From assembly GCA_050015815.1 (NCBI GenBank), contig JBEKAR010000012.1, positions 1 through 19,964 of the forward strand: DNA of 19,964 bases. Reading direction: 5' to 3'. Below the pieces are notes generated by a model. That model did not search any database. It was not told where the DNA came from and saw only the letters and a program-made list of their open reading frames with translations. Within the stretch, counting starts at the first letter, position 1. Every line of letters begins with the position of its first letter. Shown piece after piece: positions 14,734 to 19,964 of this stretch. Origin of the DNA: JAJRAL01 sp050015815 (GTDB taxonomy: Archaea > Thermoplasmatota > Thermoplasmata > Methanomassiliicoccales > UBA472). The position numbers and the translations under genes were made by a program.

Positions 14734-15276
14734 ATGAACAACATCAAGATCGGCATAACCGGCTTGCCCGGAGCGGGAAAGACCCACGCCCTCCTCAAGG
14801 TCATCGAGATGCTCGAGGCGGAGGAGGTCAAGGTCGGCGGTATGATCACCGAGCCGATCGTCGAGGACGGACATAGGACCGGGTTCTCGGTCATGGACTG
14901 GAGGACGAAGCAGAAGTCGGTCCTGGCCCATATCGACATTCAGAGCAAGTTCATGGTCGGCAAGTTCGGCGTCAACCTCACCGTGCTCGAGACGGTTGGC
15001 GTGGCGGCGCTCATGAAGGCGTGCGAGGAGTCCGACGTCATCGTGATCGACGAGGTGGGGAAGATGGAGGTCGAGAGCGAGAGGTTCGTGGGGGCCGTCA
15101 AGTTCGCCCTGGACGTCGAGAAGCCGATGCTCCTCACCCTGCACAAAAAGTCGAGGAACCCACTCCTCCAAGACATCAGGCGCCGGGACGATGTCCGTAT
15201 CCTCGAGGTGACCCCGATCAACCGGAACCTCCTGCCATACAAGATAATGAAGCTGATGAAGGGAGAGCTTCTCTGA
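14734..15276 (+). CDS. THEP1-type nucleoside-triphosphatase
   Basis: 180 aa P-loop NTPase. Walker A is GLPGAGKT (10-17) and Walker B is VIVIDEVGKME (about 103-113), both diagnostic for the THEP1/DUF265 family, which hydrolyses several NTPs in vitro; the cellular role is unknown. LKVIEMLEAEEVKVGGMIT is the usual family segment after the P-loop. An in-frame GTG at 14725 is possible, but family members start directly before the P-loop strand, which favours ATG 14734. Upstream are 132 bases without a clear TATA box. The trm1 ATG begins three bases after the stop, so these two form an operon. Confidence 0.9.
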   Translation: MNNIKIGITGLPGAGKTHALLKVIEMLEAEEVKVGGMITEPIVEDGHRTGFSVMDWRTKQKSVLAHIDIQSKFMVGKFGVNLTVLETVGVAALMKACEESDVIVIDEVGKMEVESERFVGAVKFALDVEKPMLLTLHKKSRNPLLQDIRRRDDVRILEVTPINRNLLPYKIMKLMKGELL

Positions 15277-15278
15277 AC

Positions 15279-16373
15279 ATGCTCCCGGATTCGGTCGAGG
15301 CGACGGAGGGAAGGACGCGTCTGCTCCTTCCCAGAATCCACTCGGAGAAGGGCCCGGGCAAGAGGATGGGGCATGTGTTCTTCAATTCCCAGATGGCGTT
15401 CAACAGGGACGTTTCGGTCATGTTCGCTCGGGCCATCGACCTGCGGGGCAAGAAGCTGCTAGATGCGATGGCCGGCACCGGGGCGAGAGGGCTGAGGATC
15501 GCGAACGAGGCCGGGCCGGGCTTCGAGACCGTGATCAATGACAAGGATCCGAGGACGACGCCGTACATCGAAGCGAACATCGAGCTCAACTCGCTCCCAA
15601 ACTGCCGGGTCGAGAACCGCGACCTGCGCTGCCTTCTCGCCTCCGAGGTCTTCGACTATGTCGACCTCGATCCCTTCGGAAGCCCAGTTCCCTTCGTCCA
15701 GGCGAGCTTCCAGGGTCTGAAGCGGAAAGGCGTTATCGCGATAACGGCGACGGACACCGCACCGCTGGCGGGCACCCACGCGAAGAAGTGCGCCCGCAGG
15801 TACATGGCTAGGCCGCTTCGGGGCCCGATCGGGCACGAGGTCGGGCTGAGGATTCTTATAGGCTACCTGGTCCGGGAAGCGGCGCAGCTGGACCGCGGTC
15901 TCAGCCCTCTTCTTTGCTTCTACGCCGACCACTACTTCCGATGCTACCTCGTGGCAAAGGAAGGCGCGGCAGCGGCGGATGAGTCGCTCGCGAGGCTCGG
16001 AAGACTGAAGCTCGACGAGGAAACGAGGGAAAGGGTGTTCTCGTTCGATTTGAAGGAGGGAGCGGGTCCTCTCTGGGGCGCGGACCTCTTTGACCGCGAA
16101 TTGCTGGATAGGATGGACGTCACGGATGGCATGCAGCACCCTGACCGATGCAGGAAGTACCTGGAGACCTGGCGACATGAACTCGCCCTTCCGTTCTTCT
16201 ACGAGAACAACGAGCTCGCCTCGCTCCTCAAGCAGTCCCCGCCGATCCTCGATAGAGTGATATCGAAGCTGAAGGAGACGGGCAACGCCTCACGCACGCA
16301 CTTCTCCCCGACCGGCTTCAAGACGGACGTGCCGTTCGAGGACGTCCTCATCATTTACCGGAACATGGCCTGA
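15279..16373 (+). CDS. trm1: tRNA (guanine-26-N2) dimethyltransferase
   Basis: 364 aa S-adenosylmethionine-dependent enzyme that mono- and dimethylates N2 of G26 in tRNA. The SAM-binding fold shows LDAMAGTGARGLRIANE (62-77) and NDKDP (87-91). The family catalytic motif is VDLDPFGSPVPFV (128-140), followed by ITATDTAPLAGTHAKKCARRY. The C-terminal half has ADHYFRCYLV and a long C-terminal domain; total length is normal for archaeal Trm1. The reading frame continues upstream through the THEP1 gene, but the ATG at 15279 gives the family N-terminus (TEGRTRLLLP) and follows GGGAGAG. Confidence 0.94.
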   Translation: MLPDSVEATEGRTRLLLPRIHSEKGPGKRMGHVFFNSQMAFNRDVSVMFARAIDLRGKKLLDAMAGTGARGLRIANEAGPGFETVINDKDPRTTPYIEANIELNSLPNCRVENRDLRCLLASEVFDYVDLDPFGSPVPFVQASFQGLKRKGVIAITATDTAPLAGTHAKKCARRYMARPLRGPIGHEVGLRILIGYLVREAAQLDRGLSPLLCFYADHYFRCYLVAKEGAAAADESLARLGRLKLDEETRERVFSFDLKEGAGPLWGADLFDRELLDRMDVTDGMQHPDRCRKYLETWRHELALPFFYENNELASLLKQSPPILDRVISKLKETGNASRTHFSPTGFKTDVPFEDVLIIYRNMA

Positions 16374-16390
16374 CCTGGCGCACCACATCC

Positions 16391-16398
16391 TTTATCTA
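16391..16398 (+). promoter_or_regulatory. TATA box for purA
   Basis: TTTATCTA is centred about 35 bases before the purA TTG start, in the 55-base gap behind trm1. Confidence 0.5.
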
Positions 16399-16428
16399 CG
16401 GATTGGCCGATGGCAAGCCGGTGAAGGG

Positions 16429-17739
16429 TTGAGCACTCTCGCTGTCGTGGGCACCCAGTGGGGTGACGAGGGCAAGGGGAAGATCACCGACTACTTGGCC
16501 GAGAACGCCGAGTACGTCGTCCGATATCAGGGAGGGGCGAACGCCGGGCACACCGTCGAGATAGGCAAGGAGGTCATCGCCCTACACCTTCTACCATCCG
16601 GGATCCTTCGACCCAACGTCATCAACGTCATCGGGAACGGGGTCGTCCTGGACCTGGAGGCGCTCATGAAGGAGGTCGACATGGTGCGCTCCACCGGTAG
16701 GAGCGTCGATGGCCTGCGCATCTCCGACCGCGCGAACTTAGTCATGCGCTACCACAAGCTCATGGACGGCATGGAGGAGCGACTGAGGGGCGCGAAGGGA
16801 GTAGGGACCACAGGCCGCGGCATCGGACCATGCTATTCTGACAAGATCGCGCGGAACGGTATCCGAATGTGCGATCTCCTCGACCGGCAGGCGCTGGAGG
16901 AGAGACTTGACCTCCTCTATCCAATCAAGGAGAAGATGCTCGCCTCGATGGGAGTGGAGGGCCTGCCAGGGAAGCACGAGCTGCTCGACCAGCTTGTCGA
17001 GTACGGAGAGATCTTCGGACCGTACGTCTGTGACACGTCGGTGCTCATCAATGATGCCATCCGCTCTGGCAAAAGAGTGATGTTCGAGGGAGCCCAGGGA
17101 ACGATGCTCGACATCGACCACGGAACGTATCCTTACGTCACCTCGTCAAGTTGCGTCACAGGAGGCATCTGCACGGGCGCAGGCGTTGGGCCCTCATCGA
17201 TCCAGGAGATCATAGGAGTTGTCAAGGCTTATACGACCCGCGTCGGGGCCGGTCCTTTCCCGACAGAGCTCAGGGACAGCATCGGAGAACAGCTGCTCGT
17301 GAAGGGAGGCGAGTACGGCGCTACGACGGGAAGGGCAAGGCGCTGCGGCTGGCTCGATCTCGTCATCGTGAACTACGCCGTCAGGCTCAACAGCATCAGC
17401 TCCCTGGCGGTCACGAAGCTGGACGTGCTGAACGGAATGGGTCCTCCGAAGGTCGCGGTCGCCTACGATATCGATGGGGAGCGCGTGAAAGACTTTCCGG
17501 CGAGCCTGAACAGGCTGGCCAGGGCAAGGCCTATCTACGAGGAGCTGGAGGGCTGGGAGGATTGGGCCGAGGGACAGGCCGGCGATATCGCCTCGAAGGG
17601 GAGGGGGGCGCTCCCGAAAGGCATGAGGAAGTACCTCGATTTCATCTCGATCCAAACCGGCGTCCCGGTCAGTATCATCGGCATCGGCAGGGAACGCCAC
17701 GAGACGATAGATCTAAGATCAGAGGCTAGCAGGTCGTAG
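16429..17739 (+). CDS. purA: Adenylosuccinate synthetase
   Basis: 436 aa. Makes adenylosuccinate from IMP, aspartate and GTP, the first committed step to AMP. The N-terminus reads STLAVVGTQWGDEGKGK with D13, and GANAGHT with H41, the same numbers as the catalytic residues of the E. coli enzyme. Further marks are GTTGRGIGPCY, FEGAQGTMLDIDHGTYPYVT, TTRVGAGPFPTEL and GRARRCGWLD. The start is a TTG: it gives the exact family N-terminus, no ATG is in frame before the P-loop, and GGTGAAGGG precedes it. It has a TATA box and is transcribed alone. Its end lies three bases from the end of the opposing UbiD gene. Confidence 0.96.
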   Translation: MSTLAVVGTQWGDEGKGKITDYLAENAEYVVRYQGGANAGHTVEIGKEVIALHLLPSGILRPNVINVIGNGVVLDLEALMKEVDMVRSTGRSVDGLRISDRANLVMRYHKLMDGMEERLRGAKGVGTTGRGIGPCYSDKIARNGIRMCDLLDRQALEERLDLLYPIKEKMLASMGVEGLPGKHELLDQLVEYGEIFGPYVCDTSVLINDAIRSGKRVMFEGAQGTMLDIDHGTYPYVTSSSCVTGGICTGAGVGPSSIQEIIGVVKAYTTRVGAGPFPTELRDSIGEQLLVKGGEYGATTGRARRCGWLDLVIVNYAVRLNSISSLAVTKLDVLNGMGPPKVAVAYDIDGERVKDFPASLNRLARARPIYEELEGWEDWAEGQAGDIASKGRGALPKGMRKYLDFISIQTGVPVSIIGIGRERHETIDLRSEASRS

Positions 17740-17742
17740 GAC

Positions 17743-19008
17743 TCACGGAAGCCTGGCCAGATCGAACCCTTTTCCGCCGATCGGCTTGGTCGCATCGATC
17801 CCTACCTTGGAGGTTGTCGTACTCGCGCTCGGGTCGAGCGAAGAACCAGCCGCGTTGTTGACGACGACCAGAGAACGGCTCGCCTGGAACCTCGTCGCGA
17901 CCGCCCATTCGACCATCCTGTCATCATAAACGTCGACGTCCTCATCGACGATCGTCACCTTCTTCATCGAAGGATGTCCGGTGAAGGCAGCCATGATCGC
18001 ATTCACACCGTCTCCTTCCTTGTTCTTCGTGATGGAGACTACTCCATGAAGCCAGCAACAGCCGCCTTCGGTCAGACGGACGGCATGGACCTTCGGCACT
18101 ACCTGACCTACCGACCTGAAGATCATCGGCTCCCTCGGCAGCCCCATCAGAAGATAGTGCTCGAGGCCGCCCGGCAGAACGATGTGGAAGATCGGGTCCC
18201 TCCTGGTATAGACACGGTCTATCTCGACGACCGGCTGCCTTCGGACGTCGTCGTAGGTGCCAGTGATGTCAACGAACGGCCCTTCGTTCGTTGTCTCGGC
18301 CGTTATCCGTCCCTCCAGGACGTACTCGCACTTGCTCGGTACAAGCAGTCCGCCTCCGGTCCGTCCGACATCGAGCTCCTTGCCGCTGCACTCGTGCTTC
18401 AACGAGGCGGCAATCTCGAGCTCGTCTTGGGAGTAGTCGGTGGAGGTCGCAGCGGCGAGCAATACCTCCGGTTCCACGCCGACGCAGAAGGCGACCGGCA
18501 GGTCCTTCCCCTTGGCCAGGCTGCGCTTGGACATCGTATAGAGATGACGGGGGACGAGGCGTATAGCCAACCTCTTCTCGTCGAGTATCATCAGACGGTG
18601 AAACGAGACATTCCTCTTTCCATCGAACTCGGAGACCGCGACGGCGGAGGTGATGTACCTTCCTCCGTCTCTCGGATAAAACTTCGGAACCGGAAGCGAG
18701 GTCAGGTCAAAACTCACCTTCGATAGCTGACCGAACTCTGGACTCCTGACGAGCTTAGGTACCTTTGGCGTCTGGACGGCGGCGAACAGCTTGCCCGGGA
18801 GTTCCTCCTTCTTGATTCCCAGCGCCCCACAGATCGATTCCCTGGTAGAGAACAAGTTGCCGACCGCTCTTCCACCGTTCAGGTCATTGAAGAGCACAGG
18901 GCGCCGCTGGTCCTGCAGCAGCTTCCTGGTCACCTCGAACTCGACCGGCACGGACTTGCCGACAATGACCTTCTTCGGCACAGTGGAGAGCAACGACTGG
19001 AGCGACAT
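17743..19008 (-). CDS. UbiD-family decarboxylase (prenyl-FMN dependent)
   Basis: 421 aa from the ATG at 19008; a TTG directly before it is less likely. UbiD enzymes decarboxylate alpha,beta-unsaturated or aromatic acids using prenylated FMN made by UbiX. Family features are LTSLPVPKFYPRDGGRYIT (102-120), NVSFHRLM with R138, VGVEPEVLLAAATS, SKCEYVLEGRI with the acidic pair E228/E232, EGPFVDITGTY (242-252), and VTIVDEDVDVYD (351-362). In archaea a UbiD homologue is the anhydromevalonate phosphate decarboxylase of the modified mevalonate pathway, so an isoprenoid role is a good guess but unproven. No ubiX is in the window. TATA spacing predicts a leaderless mRNA. Confidence 0.92.
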   Translation of the reverse strand: MSLQSLLSTVPKKVIVGKSVPVEFEVTRKLLQDQRRPVLFNDLNGGRAVGNLFSTRESICGALGIKKEELPGKLFAAVQTPKVPKLVRSPEFGQLSKVSFDLTSLPVPKFYPRDGGRYITSAVAVSEFDGKRNVSFHRLMILDEKRLAIRLVPRHLYTMSKRSLAKGKDLPVAFCVGVEPEVLLAAATSTDYSQDELEIAASLKHECSGKELDVGRTGGGLLVPSKCEYVLEGRITAETTNEGPFVDITGTYDDVRRQPVVEIDRVYTRRDPIFHIVLPGGLEHYLLMGLPREPMIFRSVGQVVPKVHAVRLTEGGCCWLHGVVSITKNKEGDGVNAIMAAFTGHPSMKKVTIVDEDVDVYDDRMVEWAVATRFQASRSLVVVNNAAGSSLDPSASTTTSKVGIDATKPIGGKGFDLARLP

Positions 19009-19030
19009 CAATCGGTAATCCGTCGGTCGT

Positions 19031-19038
19031 TATATTAA
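19031..19038. promoter_or_regulatory. Shared divergent TATA region of ubiD-type gene and gltX
   Basis: TATATTAA (minus strand TTAATATA) is the only AT-rich patch in the 67-base divergent gap. Its centre is about 28 bases from the ubiD-type ATG and 42 bases from the gltX ATG, so both promoters probably overlap here. Confidence 0.5.
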
Positions 19039-19075
19039 TGCATCAGGCGGGAAAGGTACAAAAGGTCGGTGAGTG

Positions 19076-19964
19076 ATGGGCGGCGCGATGTCGAACGAGG
19101 ATATCGAGGGAGTGGTCAGGAAGTACGCCCTCCAGAACGCCGTCCTCTATGGGGGGAAGGCGAATCCGAAGGCCGTCTCGGGGAAAGTTCTGGCAGAGGA
19201 GCCTGCGCTGAGATCGAGGGCCAAGGAGATCATCCCGATGATAGAGGCGATCGTCGATAAGGTGAACTCGATCCCGCCGGAAGAGCAGAGGAAGGAGCTG
19301 GAGGGGATCGACGCCTCCCTTCTCAAGAGGGAGGTCAAGGAGAAGGTCCATGCCCTCCCTGACCTTCCATGGGTCGAGATCGGGAAGGTAGTGATGAGGT
19401 TCGCGCCCGGACCTTCCGGCCCGCTCCACCTCGGGCACACGAGAGTGGCGATACTCAACGACGAGTATTGCCGGCGCTATGATGGATGCTTCATCGACCG
19501 GATCGAGGATACGAACCCCGACAAGATCGACCCGGACGCTTACGACATGATCCCCGAGGACCTCGAGTGGCTCGGGGTCAAGGTCGGCAAGACGGTCGTT
19601 CAGAGCGAGAGGTTCGAGCTCTACTACGACATGGCGAGACAGCTCATCGAAATGGGCAAGGCGTACGTTTGCACCTGCCCCGCCGACGAGTGGAGGGCGC
19701 TCAAGGAGCAGAAGAGGACTTGCCCGCACCGGGATCTTCCTCCCAACGTCCAGATGGACCAGTGGGAGAAGATGCTGGCCGGCGCCTATGAGGAGGAGAA
19801 AGCGGTGCTGGTGGTGAAGACGGACCTAGATCATCCGAACCCCGCGATCAGGGACTTCGTCGGATTGAGGATCGTCACCTCGACCCCACATCCGCGCACC
19901 GGGACCCGCTACTGTGTCTATCCGATGATGAACTTCAGCGTCGCGGTCGACGACCACTTCCTCG
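19076..19964 (+). CDS. gltX: Glutamyl-tRNA synthetase, archaeal type, 3' end beyond window
   Basis: Class I synthetase that charges tRNA-Glu (in archaea usually also tRNA-Gln). The first 296 residues are present. A helical N-terminal extension (1-95) typical of archaeal/eukaryal GluRS precedes the Rossmann domain. MRFAPGPSGPLHLGHTRVAIL carries the HIGH-type motif HLGH at 118-121, followed by IDRIEDTNPDK and ELYYDMARQLIEMGKAYVC; the KMSKS motif lies beyond the window. The ATG at 19076 is preceded by GGTCGGTGAG; an in-frame ATG at 19088 is also possible. The gene diverges from the UbiD-family gene. Confidence 0.95.
   Translation, partial: MGGAMSNEDIEGVVRKYALQNAVLYGGKANPKAVSGKVLAEEPALRSRAKEIIPMIEAIVDKVNSIPPEEQRKELEGIDASLLKREVKEKVHALPDLPWVEIGKVVMRFAPGPSGPLHLGHTRVAILNDEYCRRYDGCFIDRIEDTNPDKIDPDAYDMIPEDLEWLGVKVGKTVVQSERFELYYDMARQLIEMGKAYVCTCPADEWRALKEQKRTCPHRDLPPNVQMDQWEKMLAGAYEEEKAVLVVKTDLDHPNPAIRDFVGLRIVTSTPHPRTGTRYCVYPMMNFSVAVDDHFL

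Noticed and set aside
15021..15278. Upstream extension of the trm1 frame
   Set aside because: It overlaps the THEP1 gene, is rich in Arg/Pro/Gly without motifs, and the ATG at 15279 gives the family N-terminus.

Overview
The window is chromosomal, GC-rich archaeal DNA. Several genes are archaeal versions of core enzymes: fructose-1,6-bisphosphate aldolase/phosphatase, short archaeal AspRS and GluRS, archaeal dihydroneopterin aldolase (MptD), Trm1, THEP1 NTPase and ferredoxin-dependent 2-oxoacid oxidoreductase. Promoters are archaeal TATA boxes. In several genes (lysE-type, nadA, ferredoxin, ubiD) the TATA centre lies only 27-28 bases before the ATG, which implies leaderless mRNAs. The mix fits a GC-rich Thermoplasmatota-type euryarchaeon (inference). 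No rRNA, tRNA, CRISPR array, insertion sequence or prophage was seen, and no gene-free stretch exceeds 300 bases.

Layout. 1-1457 (minus): 3'-truncated FBP aldolase/phosphatase and a single-cluster ferredoxin. 1602-3485 (plus): aspS, then a RusA-like resolvase. 3676-5295 (plus): a stand-alone Lrp/AsnC ligand-binding (RAM) protein, a tightly linked protein with a possible PD-(D/E)xK nuclease core, and a LysE-type exporter. 5465-6862 (minus): nadA and a small membrane protein. 6976-9130 (plus): korD-korA-korB with overlapping junctions. 9194-12807: an insert of three genes, namely an unrecognised 426-aa protein with two PH-like repeats, a PPC/DUF296 protein, and (minus) a REC-PAS-PAS-histidine kinase. 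12938-14601 (plus): korC, an ADP-forming acyl-CoA synthetase beta-type ATP-grasp protein, and mptD. 14734-16373: THEP1 NTPase and trm1. 16429-17739: purA. 17743-19008 (minus): UbiD-family decarboxylase. 19076-end: gltX, truncated by the window edge.

How the genes fit together. The kor genes make a four-subunit enzyme that oxidises a 2-oxoacid to an acyl-CoA and reduces ferredoxin. The ATP-grasp gene directly behind korC could turn the acyl-CoA into acid plus ATP. The small ferredoxin at 1236-1457 is a possible electron carrier. FBP aldolase/phosphatase (gluconeogenesis), NadA (NAD), PurA (AMP), MptD (pterin) and UbiD (possibly the archaeal mevalonate route) are biosynthetic. AspRS, GluRS and Trm1 serve translation.

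Most of the window is ordinary housekeeping. The parts most likely to hold something undescribed are the RAM plus nuclease-like pair (3676-4626), the RusA-like gene in a chromosomal housekeeping setting (2985-3485), and the three-gene insert that splits the kor cluster (9194-12807). None of these is proven to be a new system from sequence alone.
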